From Tigriopus japonicus (taxonomy: Eukaryota; Arthropoda; Copepoda; Harpacticoida; Harpacticidae): DNA of 64,000 bases. The stretch lies in NCBI GenBank assembly GCA_010645155.1, contig CM021318.1:3636148-3700147 (forward strand), read 5' to 3'. Both the position numbers and the translations under genes were made by a program. The first letter of the stretch is position 1. Each line of letters opens with the position of its first letter. Positions 11,188-24,170 of this stretch are shown here, in pieces. Below the pieces are notes generated by a model, which was not told the origin of the DNA, did not search any database, and saw nothing but the letters and a program-made list of their open reading frames with translations.

Positions 11188-11509
11188 TTTTCTTCTTTCT
11201 CACAGGAATTATCACAGATTGTCGAATTTCGTAAATGTTTACTACATGGATGTACGTAGGCCGTGTTTGTGTGCACCACTTCGTTTTCTTCTTCTTTCTT
11301 GCTGCTTGCTCGGAAATAATCGTTCTTTCACTTTTTTTTCACGTCGTAACTGATGCTCATGAAGGAGTAATTATTTGCACAAGTCGATCTTGACGACAAT
11401 AAGAGTAACTGATCTTTCACACCCAAGGATTTGATCACCAAAATCACCCTTCGACGTCTTCTTCTCATCTTGGACAAAACCATCCTTCTTTTCTCAGGAC
11501 TTTAGCCAT

Positions 11510-12039
11510 CTGTAAAATTAAAAAAACAAGGTATCTAACACTTATCATATGTGGACATCTTCAAGATCAGCAGACAAAAGGCGAGATATCACACCTCGTT
11601 CAAGAGGATTTCCTTCGGATTTGTGATACTAATCCTCTACTAATGGAAAACAAGGGTGTGGTGGACGCTGGCAGAAAGTACACTATTTCCTTCCCTTTGA
11701 AATTACGGAAATTTCAAGATGCTCGGAAATGACGGCGAACCAAGCATTTGGCACCTGTTGACAAGCCAATGGAGTCTCCTTGACTTTGGTTGATTCTTGA
11801 GAGTAAAAATGACACCAGATGCCAAATGACAGAGTGTACCACGATTCATTAATGCATTCAAATGAAAGTTGAAGGTGAATTAGAGCGGATTCTGAACAAA
11901 TACCAAATGGAAAGTTGGGCGAGTTCCATCAATTAATTTCTCATTGGTCAATGTTTAGCAATGCAACACTGGCTGCTTCACATAAAAACAAATCCAGAAT
12001 CATTTTCCACTGAAAATATCGGCATTAAAATATTCTTAC
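11510..12039 (-). other. Likely 5' UTR intron of the giant secreted protein
   Basis: On the minus strand a good donor (GAG/GTAAGAATA, exon ending at 12040) and a good acceptor (TTTTTAATTTTACAG, exon resuming at 11509) bracket 530 bases. No open frame requires this intron, so it would lie in the 5' UTR, about 320 bases before the ATG. The call rests on splice consensus and position only. Confidence 0.45.
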
Positions 12040-12198
12040 CTCAAATCAAATGAGCCAACTTTTCGCTTCAGTTCAGATTGAGATTAGTCGGCTATTCTTG
12101 AAAATTGTTCAAGCACTTTTTTCTGATCTCCAACCGCAGCACTTCACGTCTCAAATGATTCTCTCAATTGTTTGAGGGGCTTCTGTGCCACCTGTTGG

Positions 12199-12225
12199 TC
12201 ATGAAACTGACGCCAAGACTGACGC
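12199..12225 (-). promoter_or_regulatory. Pair of candidate initiators for the giant gene
   Basis: Read on the minus strand this stretch contains TCAGTC and TCAGTT about 13 bases apart. Both match the arthropod initiator consensus TCAGTY, and both lie 160-185 bases upstream of the inferred first donor. No TATA box is obvious at the right distance. This is only a suggestion of where transcription may begin. Confidence 0.2.
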
Positions 12226-12682
12226 ATATTTTCAAATAGGGCCTCTTGTCCACCGATCTCCTTCTTGCAATCTCGTCGCTCCCGCTAAGATACGTTCAGC
12301 GAAAATGGTTCACCTTGTTCTAAGCATGGTTTGCAAAGACACACTTGGCATAGCTACCATTGGTTCTAAATCTGTGGAGGATCGGCGTTGTGGGAAAGTC
12401 GAGTGAACGGATCGCTTCAAATCGGGTTGAACGCGTGTGTGAAAGACGGAGCAATCATTTCTGAGAGATTGTTTGGTGCGTCTCTCTGTGGTTGACGCAA
12501 AGACCGTCTTAAAGACTGGCCTTATTAGGTCATTATCATCCATTTGTTTAGGAAAGGTTTCCCGGAATGGAAGGATTTCGTTCATTTGTGGATGGTGACG
12601 CGGCGAAAAAGTGTCTTGGACTTGGAGAAAATTGCACGGGAAAAATTAAATATGCTTTTTTAGTAGGTGAGACCCGGTAACG

Positions 12683-12689
12683 TATAAAA
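12683..12689 (+). promoter_or_regulatory. Isolated plus-strand TATA box
   Basis: TATAAAA in a locally GC-richer context, with a plausible start region 25-30 bases downstream. No coding exon could be assigned to it, so it may be chance or the promoter of a noncoding or unseen transcript. Confidence 0.2.
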
Positions 12690-12959
12690 ACGTGCAGCCT
12701 GTGCGATTAGATTGGGATAAATTTCTTCTCATTAAATTGTACCTTGTGACCATTGCTTCCTCTGTGTCACCAAATGTGTCACTTTCTAGGTCAGTTTGTG
12801 GTTATCATATTGAAGTGCATTGATCTGGCTCCGATTGAATTGAATTTTGCGAAATTTTTTGCCTAAATGTCAATAATGCAACGATAAAAATTTAATGACT
12901 TTTACCTCTTGTTAGTGGTCGAAACTTTTGTATTGGGCTGTTTAGGATTTATTGTAATT

Positions 12960-12974
12960 TAATAATAATAATAA
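12960..12974. repeat. (AAT)n microsatellite, possible LINE tail
   Basis: About five AAT units are followed by CTTTATTG. Read on the minus strand this is CAATAAAG followed by ATT units, a form often seen at 3' tails of arthropod non-LTR retrotransposons. No reverse transcriptase remnant is visible nearby, so the retroelement origin is inference. Confidence 0.4.
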
Positions 12975-13165
12975 TCTTTATTGCGTGTTTCAATACACAA
13001 TGGATACTTTTACAGGGTCAATGACACATAATTTTACAGATTTTGAACAACTGAATGTATGCGAAGGGGGCCCATTTTTGGTTCAAGTTGTCATTAAGAA
13101 AAAAAGTTGTTAATGATTTCAACATATTTTTCTAAAACCAAGAATGATGGTTATTTTTCAGAATG

Positions 13166-13355
13166 AGGGCCTATCAAACTTGATGTCGTTCATCTGGGGC
13201 CAACCAATATACAAGGGCCCACAAATAAATGATCACAGTTGTGAGCCTACAAGCCTAGTGCTATGAATGGCTTTTGAGGCCACTATTTTGGTTTTTCCTC
13301 ATAGTTCTTGGGCCCAACAAAAACCACCATGAGGCCCACTGGTTGCCGACCCTTG
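13166..13355. mobile_element. Diverged hAT-type MITE remnant
   Basis: The sequence shares blocks with the well-delimited MITE at 55986-56212: GGCCTATCAAA near the left, TGGCTTTTGA followed by ACTATTTTGG in the middle, scattered GGGCCC, and GGTTGCCGACCCTTG at the right end. The left terminus and target duplication are not recognisable, so this is an old, probably truncated copy. Confidence 0.6.
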
Positions 13356-15432
13356 GCCTAAACCACCACTGAATCTCTTTACATCTGTTTCTGTTTGCAG
13401 TTCTCTATGCCTAGGTCTCTACGCAATGTCCAACCCAAGATATCAATGATCCTTGTTTTGAGACAAGATGAGCAGTTTCACGATTGTTTTCTTAACTGCT
13501 TCTTTTTGACTATTCTATCCCTTTGATTATTGTTAATGAAATCATGGAAAGAAAGTAGTGATTATCCCGAAAATGAGTCCCGTCGAAGAGTCCTGACTAC
13601 TCAGTAATATGACTGCATTTGCCATTTGCTTCATATCATCAGAATTTGTGGTGCATTCAAAGACAAGCGTGTTGCGCACAATATCCATGCAAAATATTTT
13701 TGGCAAGATTTTTTCCGTGTTATTTTATGATCTTATTAATACGTGAAAGCACATGGAAAGGATCGTACACTAATTCAGAAACGAACAGATTTACTTCTTG
13801 AACCTTCATTCCACGAATTTTCCTTGGCAAAAAAAGACCTTTTGGATGCAATTATTTTCAATTTAAAAGCGCTTGTTTCATCTAACTTTGTGTTTAAGGC
13901 AAATTAAGTTAATTTCTAGGTTTCTAAACATCCGATCCTTGTATTGAATTGAACTAGAAATGCAAAAAAAAACTGAGTTTACGAAATATTTGCGAAATTG
14001 AAACTTGAGCTTTGGCCTATTGAATAGAACCAATGATGACGAATCTTGCTTACTAAGAATGACATTCGCCATCAAAACTACATTTATCCTTATGTTCCAG
14101 TAATTGAGATGTCCACATCCTGGTGCGTTTTGACAATGAAACAGGATACATTGTTGTCCAAGCACGATTTGACATTTAAGTCGTACTACAATTCGAATCA
14201 CTTGCATTCGCGAAATCAGTATCAAGTGGCTTCTAAAGAGGTCCTTCCTTCCACATCCTGATCTTGTTTCGGTAAGAAACAAGACGGTGAACACCGTTAA
14301 GGACGAAGGTTTCCTAGCCAAAGGGATCGTGTTCAAAACACTCCTACCCTCATTCAGGCTCGAGACCGAGAGAAGGATTTCACTTTTATATTGTCACCAA
14401 TGTATCCAGATGAACTTCTCATCATTCCCACTCTCATTGATCGGTTGAAGGATTCGCGCCTTTTCTTCTCCATCAAGAGCGTGAACAAGTGATGGATCAT
14501 TGAGACTAAAAAAACACACACATTATTATATATCCCTGTGGAAAGAGGAAGCTTGAAACTTTGCAATTTTTGCCGTTCAACTTAGGCAAGAGGATGTGGA
14601 CAATGTGGGCGGAACTTTTGACCTGGGTTTAAAAAGGCACTGGGGGCGATTAGCCGTGAGTCCATTAATAATGTCAAGTGCAGTGATTACCATTTTCAAG
14701 CCACTTGATGCCCTGGTGTCTACTTTCTCCAAATTTGATGCCCATTCAGGTGTCGATCGATCATCGATCTTGACACTTCAGTGTGACCACCAACCCTGCC
14801 ACCAGATTTCTCTTTATGATATTGGACATGGTCGTCGAGGCAATTGATAAATCCTCCGTTGAACTCTCATTTCAATGCCGTTATCTTGGGCTTCCAAACC
14901 TCCTGATGAAAGTTGGCCACCAAATCAAAAGGGCAAAGTCTCGTCGAACATCTGCATGCCCCTTTCCCAACTTTAGTGGGTACATCTAGAGCCATTATAG
15001 TAAAAGAGTTTGCGCAAGAGTTTTTGTTTCTCAGCCTCTCCAAGAGGAAGAAGGAAAGTACAAAAAAATGGGAAAACACAAAACTTGGAAGGAAATGTTA
15101 AATAAGAACAAAATATTTAAAAAAACACATGACTCTAAATATTATGCTTTAATTATTTTATTAAAGTCTTTTATCATATTATGCTTTTACAGTTTTAGGT
15201 TAAAAGGTTACGGTAGATTTGCGTTTTTTTGTTACCTTTTCTGTCCAACTAAAAAAATCAAACTCATTGGTAGATCAAATTTCATATAAACATTAATTAT
15301 TGAAACTATAATCATGATTAACTCTCTTTACAGGGAATCCCATTCCTTGTAGCGGTATTGAAAAATCCGCCCCCCCCCCAAAAAAAAAAAAACTACATGG
15401 AGAAACTTGGTCCTAGTAGTGGGATAATCTAC

Positions 15433-15775
15433 AGAAGCTCATGTAAAAGAAGCGTCGTCAGAACACTAGCGACAGTGGCTTTACCATGAAGCTTTGAAAA
15501 AGCCAAACAAACCGGGAAGTGCAAGAGAAAAAAATACAGCAAATAGGAGCCTTTGACCAATAAATATCCATGGAAAGGCTTGAATCCATCTTATTTTATG
15601 ATCCAATTACTGGATTAATCTTTACTGGCATGATCTATGCAAATTGATTGTAAAATTGACTTTCGTTATAACTTGAACTTCCTGATTGATGATGGCCACA
15701 ACAACAACAAACATTTGAAGCTTCAAAAAAGCCAAACAACTTGACTGTGATGACGCTTCTTTCCCATGAGCTTCT
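15433..15775. repeat. Inverted repeat pair, possible small MITE
   Basis: A 24-base segment at 15433-15456 (AGAAGCTCATGTAAAAGAAG...) recurs in inverted orientation at 15752-15775 with about two mismatches. Inside it an imperfect direct repeat containing AAAAGCCAAACAA occurs near 15495 and 15729. The arrangement resembles a 340-base terminal-inverted-repeat element. No clear target duplication was found. Confidence 0.5.
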
Positions 15776-18700
15776 TTAGGACAATCCATTTTTGCTAGAT
15801 TTTAGGACTTTTTCCCAAAATGAGAAATTTTCAGGGTTGGATTATTGGAAAAAATTTGCATTTGGAAATTCTCAAAATACCTGACATTCTACGAATTTTT
15901 GTTACGATCAAAAACTTAGCTTTCATTAAGTATACTACTAACAGAAATGATTTTACTGGGAATTTTTACAAGAATATTGAGAATTAGGGAATAATTTTTA
16001 ATGATTGGGGGAATTTTTAACGAGATCATTTAGAGACCAAAACAGACCAATCAGGCTCATGCGCGTACTCTCCTAATTATAGTGACTCCATCCCATCCAG
16101 GTATGTCCAGTTATTCTTGGATAGTATTGCTCGGTTAAGTCTTCTAGATCTTACGGGACAAACGTTGAGAGTGCCGTTATAGGTTCTATTCTTGCCTGCG
16201 CTCTTGTTCGGCGAGATGAAAACCTCTTGACCTAAACTACGGTGTTTCTCTCGTTTACGGTCACGCCGGTTTTTTCCAGAGGAACTTTCCCCCAAGTTTT
16301 CACCCGGGGAAGAATCCATGTCAAACTGAATACTTGATGAGTTGCACTTCAAGTCTCCCATCCATCCATCCATCCATTCCGAGAGAAACGCCATAATTCA
16401 TCGAGTCATTTTAATCCAATTCGTTGCCAGTAATTGTACAGTACGCGCAGCGTTGTCGGTCATGGTATTTCCCGCACTTATTCTTGATCTTCCTGAGAGT
16501 AAGAGAAATCACAATTCTGAACTAGATTCCTCTCAAATTGAGTCTATTCGTGCGTTGAGAACGCGAACATCTCGTGTTGATTTTCACCTCGTTGAAGTGA
16601 AACAAAAAGATCACTTAATTTGACTTCTCCTCATTTGAGACACTTAAATTATGGATTGGACTTGAAACAAGAGGTTTGATAATACACATGTGTGTCAAGA
16701 TGGCCATAAACTTTAGAGCTTGATGACATCCAAAATGAAGTGGAGAACGTCCTCGAATGAGATTAGTTTTTGTTCTTGAGGACATATTGAAATAACATGA
16801 CTTTTTGAGGTTTCATGACTCAAGCAAGTGCACCATTTGTCGCTTGAGTTGGCAAACTTTTGGGATATAGTAGGCGTTCCATTTAATCATGAATCACCAT
16901 AGAGGATTAAAAGACACTTGAAAACTAGTACCAAAGAAAAATGAGATGACTTTTTACCCAAGTACAAATGTCCTCGGCACGTTTCAATGGTGTGACCACA
17001 TGCTGCGGTTGAAGGCAAGATGCAAGATGAGGTTCACAGTTGACGCAGAGATCGAGGTTTGAAGAGAGATGAAGAAGAAATAGCAGCAGTAGTAGTATGA
17101 AGAGCTGTTTTGTCTTGGATTGTCCAGGTTCATTAAGTGATTATCCAGAATAACATCGAGATCCGACGTTGTCTCAAGGTCAATGAACAGATGGAAGCAT
17201 AGATAAATAATATAGAGATATCTCAATTTTGACGTCGCCAAAACCGCCCTCTACGAGGGATTACCTAACAACATTGTTAAAAATGATGGTTTCATAAGGA
17301 ACGTCATAGAGTGCGCTACCTTGTTTGTAACTCAAATATCCTTTTTGAAGTTTGATCCTCCAAGTCAATCCAGAAAATACAGCCTGAGTCATCTAGAGGA
17401 CACGGATTAAACAACTGTCGCCGTCGTCTGCCTGCTTAGCTAGAACTGAGAAGTCTGGGGCTAGTTTGTGATGGAAGGCAAGAAGAAACTGACCGAGCTC
17501 CCGATCATCTATCGTGGCACACTCTTATGAATGGATTGAGTGTTTTCTGAACGGAAAATATATTTCTTGTTCAACTATCCATCGAGGAAAATGTCGAAAA
17601 AAGACGATAACTGGCATTTTCTCAAGGCAAACTTGGTTGCAAAATGTGTTCTCATCCAATTTCTCCGCTATTAATCATGGAACTAATTGGTAGGGCGAGT
17701 ATATGAGGTCTTTATCGTCCATTGTCTTAAAAGTCGTAAAGATAAAGGGTATCCAAACCCATAGCAAGTACCCTTTTTAGCTTTAATACATGAACCACAA
17801 AATGATGATTCATCTCTTTTGAGTAGATATTTTTATGTATTTTATGTTATTAGATCCCCTTGATCAAAGCTATTTTAAAATTACGTAAGATATGTTTGGG
17901 TTCTGGTGCACGACTAGAAAAATTGGCGTCAAGAACAAGTAATGTGCCAGAATTAACTGTTTGGTTTAAAAGGATACCTCGTCCACAAACCCCAATATTT
18001 GATGAACAATGGAATGTTATGAACAACGGAATGTTTTGGCAAAACAAAAGGTTTGATTTTGCTCCTTCCTGACAATGTCTTAGTCGCTAAACATAACTTG
18101 GATAGTCCAGGGAGACCTGTAACTTAAAGGTATAATTAGGTTAAATGTATCCTTGGATAATCTCGATAAAATTTATACAATAATACTTGCTCGCAAGAGA
18201 CGAATCATCACTTGGTTATTTATATGCGTATGCATCAATCCCAAACATCTAGTCTACCTTTGGTTTGAACATCACTCGTATTTATCATCAATACGCTTTG
18301 ACAGTTGCCCCATAACCATAATCAAAAGAGCATGTCTCTTGTTACAGTATTTGTCCAACCAAGTCTTGTCAGTTGACGTTCTACATGTTCTATTGTTGCT
18401 CCTATCCTTGGCACACAAGACTCACATTGGGCCATCGCGTGCCCGGAGCCTGAATCCATCTCTTTTTCTCCAGTCCTCATTCGCCACAACATCCCGAGAT
18501 CCAAGAAAGGCTCCTTCTCGTGTGACCTTTCCCTGCGCTCATTCCATGTTGGACCCAGCGTGTTCCTTCCTTCCTTCTTTCCTTCGTTCCTCCTTGCCAC
18601 GGAGTGATCCCAGATCTCGATTCGAACACACTCCTCCTGAAGGCAACCTCCAAGGAGTACAGACATTAATGCTCTCTCTGGCTTGGTGGAGCATCATTCT

Positions 18701-18928
18701 TCCATCCTCCTCGCCCTCAAAGTCAGTTTGAGGCCGTTTCAGGCTCGTTTTGCCACAACAAGAGTCAGAGAGAAAGGCTGAGAAGGAGCGGATTGTATTT
18801 CTTGGGGAGCCCTTCCCTCTTCTTTGCTTAGAGATTGAGCCCCCCCTCAAAAAAAAAGACTTTGAACATGGTTTGGGTCGGAAGTCGGAAGTGATATTTG
18901 AGCCTTGAGTGAGTGTCTTCCAATCAAA

Positions 18929-21900
18929 ATGCAACTATCTGCAATTCTATTATTGGGCTCGTTCATCACTCTGAGCTATGGTGAGTAGTACGAAGTACGA
19001 CTGTTGGTCCTTCTGCTCTTTGAAGTCCAGAAACAAAATTAGGTCAAGCCAAGTCACAAAACACCTGTGTCTTTGGATGTTGGAATGACTCTAGAAAAGC
19101 ATGAGTCCGGCTTTGAGTAAAGCGTGTAACAGATTTACCATTGAGCAAGGAAGGAGGTCCTTTGGTTGGTCATTCATCGGCTAATGTACGTTATGACGGA
19201 TGGTTCTTCTTTGAAGGCAAATGATGGAGATGTCACAGAGGAGAGCACAGCCTTATGGACCATCTCAGTGTGAATTGACCAGCCACTTATCATTTCCCAT
19301 TCATTTCTCTTTCAGTCGAGGCTAATCCCCATGCTAAGCGGCTCTACGACGATCTATTGGCCAATTATAATCGCTTAATCTTGCCTGTTGCGAATAACTC
19401 GGAAAAGCTAACGGTGAAATTGGGACTCAAATTGTCCCAATTGATCGACGTGGTGAGAAGTATTTTTTGTTACAGTTCCATTCTTTCGCCAACCTTGATT
19501 TGAGTCATGAGAATAAATTCTTGGCACGATCAAAGGCCAAGATCACATGTTTTTGGTTAATGTCAGTTTGGCCAGTCAATTTGTACTCTTTGAATGGAAA
19601 AGACTTACATCAAGACATGTCTGAAATGTGACAAACCTTTGGTTTCACATATTGACCTTTGCCCTTTGGTCAAAAGTGTTTGTCTTGAATGAAACACAAT
19701 AAAACGAATATCTCTCAATAAAAGAGTAATGTTACTGCTAAAGGGCAATATTATTTCATAAATTTCCAGTAATAAGTCATGTTTATTTTTCTTTTTAAGG
19801 ACCTTAAGAACCAGATAATGACCACCAATGTCTGGATTGAGCAGGTAAGATCGAGTGTGTGAAAATGCGCGAACTCTGTATTAGAAATCGTGTGATTAAG
19901 CCATTACTTTCGAAGTACGTGCAATTGGATTTGTCCACGAGTACAAATGCACACGCAGACGCACAAACTTACATACTTGCACTACGAAAATAGTAAAAGA
20001 AGCCAAAGGGCTAGATAATCTAGAGAACGGTCAATTATTTCTGTCTTATCACGTGCTTCAGATTCTCAGGATACTTTTTTTGGTTTGTGCAATTCAAGAT
20101 GGATTTCAACACGTCTCTTGGTTGATTTCATTTCCAGAAATGGTTTGATTACAAATTGAAATGGAAGCCTGAAGATTACGGTGGAGTGGATACTCTGTAT
20201 GTTCCTTCTCAACATATTTGGCTGCCAGATATTGTCCTGTTCAACAAGTAAGTCCATGGTTATTGATAATAAACGAATAGAAATTAGTTCCCTGGTAACC
20301 AGGAAGTGTTGGTAAATTGTTGTTTCTTATCAAAACGATGGTCAAGATTGTTGTGGTAAATTATCCGGGAGAGAAATAGGAAGTGCATGTTCAATTAAAA
20401 CAATATCCTCATGGGATCGATAACAATTGAATCATTTTCTCGCATGCTCGCCTTGAAACCTGAGAAACTGCCTCTAAATCGTGTGAACCAGTCATTGATA
20501 TGATTTCGATCAAGTTCATCTGCAATCAGAAAGAGATTTTGGTGCTTTAGTGTCCAAATTGACCCCTTTTTAAATTGTGCTTGTCACGTTCAATCTGTTC
20601 CCACTTGACATCCAATTTATGGTAGTTCCAAATGGTCAAAAAAAAGTTGCTTTGACATTGAAATTGTACGTATGAGCCATGCTAGTAATTATCTGGTGAC
20701 AAATTCCTTGAAGAGACCGAGATGTCGCAATCGAGCCCGAATTAATGCCCTCATGTCATCATGCTTATCTGGAGAGTCAAAAGAATTTCTCATCCCATTT
20801 TCTACGGTCAGCTTTTGAATAGGCCCTAACTTGCATTCTTTTCAGTGCTGACGGAAAGTATGAAGTGACTCTGATGACCAAAGCCAGATTAAAATACACG
20901 GGCGAGTTGATTTGGAAGCCGCCAGCCATTTACAAGTCCTCGTGTAAGATCAATGTGGAATGGTTTCCTTTTGATGAGCAAACTTGTGATATGAAATTCG
21001 GCAGCTGGACCTACGACGCCTTTCAGGTAAAACCGAGTTGAACACGACTATCATCTTTCAAGGTCTCCTCCTCCAATTCACTTGTAGCTCGATCTCAAAC
21101 ATATGGATCAATTGAGAGGCTCCAATATTGTCAAGATGGGCATCGATCTCACAGAGTTCTATGTCTCTGTGGAATGGGACATTTTGGCGGTTCCAGCCAC
21201 TCGAAATGAAGAATACTACACCCCTCAAAGGTACCAAGAAGAGCTCAATCCCGAATTAGATGAAGACGGGAATGCATTGGAATCGGATGCTGAGGATGAT
21301 CTTATGGAGGGCGAGAGCAAGTCCAAACTTCTCACTGGTAAGTGGGGCTTGTGATCCCGTTAGCCAAGAAACCACCGTGATTGGTTTGTCTTCTCTTCTC
21401 ATTCGGATATGCATTTCTGGGCTTAGCTTAGCTTCATACAATGTACGTAAATGACAGTAGCGTTACTTCATGATTGGATTGATCTTGACCGAGAGAAGGA
21501 AAGTTCGCTCTAGGAAAGAAATGACCATATGGTGTGGGATGTGTGTTTCCCAAACGCGACATTGAAATGTAGGAGTTTGGCTCGAACATCTTGTTGGCAG
21601 AGTCTCGGAGAGGTAGAATACTTCAGATTATCTTGAAGCTTGAAATTGGATATAGCTCTTCAACTTTCATTGCCTTGGGCTGATAGTTAGGTTATTAATG
21701 TGTTCTTTCGGGTTGAAGTCGAGCCTTGAAATGTTAGTTGAAGACGGGACTAAAATACAGTGGCAGTTAGGCCATATGTTGATACTTCACCTGTTGCACA
21801 TCAATTTCTTGGAGGAAGCGTGTGACTTCTTTTTGGTATGTATACGAAAAGCGTTTGTCAACGGAGGCAAAACGAATCAAAAGGGGTTTGATTAAAAGGC

Positions 21901-24170
21901 GGACCCCCCTATCAAGAGGAGTTTCTTCTGGTTTTATGGATTCAAATCGTGCCATATTGCATCCTTGATATTTATCCAAGATTCCCAAATTCCTAAGATT
22001 AGACGGCATGATTTGGGTATTCTTCGACCAACTGATACCTTCTCTGTTATTCCGGATAGAATGTCCGTTATTAGGTGTCCTCGACTGAATGACGATTGGT
22101 TTGGGGAGGTCTAGAAAACGTGACCTTGGCATCCTATTGCTCAATATTTTGTCAATATCAGTGTTCAATAGACACCTATTTGTAAATATTTTGATCTCAT
22201 TGAAGTCTCGAAAATTTTCCAATCAGAAGCTCTTAATTACTTCATCTTTTTTCAGATATCACATTTTACATGACCTTGAGGCGAAAGACCTTGTTCTACA
22301 CCGTCAATCTAATCATTCCATGTGTGGGGATCTCATTCTTGACCGTGTTGGTCTTCTATCTACCATCTGACTCGGGAGAAAAAGTACTCGATTTTTCCTT
22401 ATGATTTCCACGTTTCATCTCAAAATCCGCTTTTCGTTTAGGTTACGTTGTGTATCTCCATTTTGCTTTCCCTCACTGTCTTCTTCCTCCTTCTGGCCGA
22501 GATTATTCCTCCGACGTCTCTGGCTGTCCCACTTTTGGGCAAGTACCTTCTCTTCACCATGATCCTGGTTACGTTATCCATCACGGTAACCGTGGGTGTG
22601 CTCAATGTTCACTTCCGGTAAGGTATCAGGATCACATAGGCTTCCCAAACAAAAGCATGAACGTGGTTAAGAGTTATTATGCTTGATATTCCAGATCCCC
22701 TTCCACGCACCGCATGTCGCCTTGGGTGAGGAAAGTGTTTATACAAATAATGCCCAAGATCTTGCTCATGGAACGGCCTAAGTACATACCCCGTTACTCT
22801 GCAGAGCCAGAGAACAAATTGAGCGTTTTGGAGGAGAGTTGTGGTTCAACAACGTAAGCATCGAAACTATCGCATTTCATAAGAGCTTGCGTGGTTTTTA
22901 TGTACCAACTTCCGAGAGAAGATGAATGAATTGAAAAAATAAAGGATGGTGTCATTCATTTTCAGTAATACGCACCATTCCACGGTTAGCAGGAGGCACT
23001 CCAACAAGCCCAATGGCCATGCCGGTGGCTTGGATTTGTGTAAATTTGAAGAGCATTCCGGTAGGGAGAAAAGGGAAGTACTTTTAATCTATGTTGCATT
23101 TGTTCCCCAACATGGTTTTAGCAGGTTGCGACGATTTGAAGGATGATTGTGCTTCGCATTGCCATCACCATACATTGACCAGGAGTACCCTGAGCCGAGA
23201 TGACATACCTTCCAGTAACGGGATCCAACTCCAGCAACATTCTCCATTCCATAGTTCCAATGTAACCACTCTCACCACTCACCATGTGCATCATCATCAC
23301 CATCACCATCATCACCATCATCATTCGCATTACTCGCCAACTCCTCCCTCTGTGGGCCACTCCCCAGTAAAGCATAATGACGACGATATTTCCTCGCAAA
23401 AATCATCGGAAATATCTGACGCGGACGCACGGAAACCTACAAGCCAAGTGGCTGCAGCTTTGAAAGGCGTGGAATTCATTGCTCAACACATTAAGAAAGC
23501 GGATAAGGATCGAGAGGTAAGTTGATCTTGACACAATCCGTCATCTACAGAAAGCCAACTCAAAAGTTTCAGTTACGAACCAATCCAAAAGTCCAAGGTC
23601 CAGATTGGGATTGACAGTAGAACTATTTAGTTGACCTCCAACTCTAGTTATTTGGTGTCTCTTCTCTTCAATATTACAATAGCTAACGGGCCTGAAAGTT
23701 GCTCCAAAAGCATTATTTCCCGTTTGTTCCGCTGCATGACTCATAACTTCGCCTTCAGGAGCCAGGCCTCTTTTTGATCCGCGTAGCTTTCCAAGTCCAT
23801 TTCTCTTTCCCAGTTCCCATCCGTAACAAATTACCGATGTGTTTTTTACCATCCCAAGATACTACTAGAGCTAGACAGTTTCATCACAATAGTAGCAAAC
23901 CCTAACCAGGACTTCAAATTATGATTTCTTTTTTTCTCTCTCTTACCCTGAACACCTTGTTCCTCCTACTCCGGATATAACCCCTCACGATTGTAGGTGA
24001 TTGAGGATTGGAAGTTTATCGCCATGGTTTTGGACCGCCTCTTCCTCTGGCTTTTCACCCTGGCCTGCGTGGCTGGGACGGGTGGGATCATCCTCAGGGC
24101 TCCATCCCTGTATGATATGAGAACGGCCATTGACACTGAGCAATCGACCATTTCAAAGTACATGAACTGA
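18929..24170 (+). CDS. Nicotinic acetylcholine receptor subunit, isoform A
   Basis: Exons: 18929-18980, 19316-19452, 19800-19844, 20138-20247, 20846-21026, 21088-21337, 22256-22383, 22442-22617, 22695-22853, 22966-23060, 23125-23516, 23997-24170. All borders are GT-AG and keep frame, giving about 632 residues. A signal peptide is followed by the ligand-binding domain with the Cys-loop (Cys148 and Cys162, 13 residues between). M1-M3 follow ([44 protein letters not shown]), then a long cytoplasmic loop and M4 in the last exon. This is a pentameric cation-channel subunit of the neuronal or muscle membrane. M1-M3 resemble arthropod alpha subunits, yet the vicinal Cys pair of loop C is absent and replaced by an acidic insert, so it is formally non-alpha. 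The cytoplasmic loop carries a run of 12 His. Family is certain; subtype is not. Confidence 0.93.

Larger units (their letters stand above)
12041..18928. other. Long intergenic stretch without a supported gene
   Basis: No frame here shows recognisable protein features or a convincing exon series. It holds the probable 5' end of the giant gene, an (AAT)n tract, a hAT-MITE remnant, a C/A homopolymer run near 15370-15392, a 24-base inverted repeat pair around 15.4-15.8 kb, and a CATC tetranucleotide run near 16360-16378. The last kilobase probably contains the promoter and 5' UTR of the nicotinic receptor gene. Confidence 0.5.

Noticed and set aside
13878..14336. 152-residue minus-strand open frame
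   Set aside because: Composition is that of translated AT-rich noncoding DNA, with no domain, no coherent splice partners and an overlapping frame on the other strand.
16077..16394. 105-residue minus-strand frame beginning MAFLSEWMDGWMG
   Set aside because: The start is translated from a CATC microsatellite and the remainder resembles no known family.
18153..18934. Overlapping frames of 192, 131 and 114 residues just before the receptor gene
   Set aside because: They overlap each other on opposite strands, show no family features, and occupy the expected promoter and 5' UTR of the receptor.
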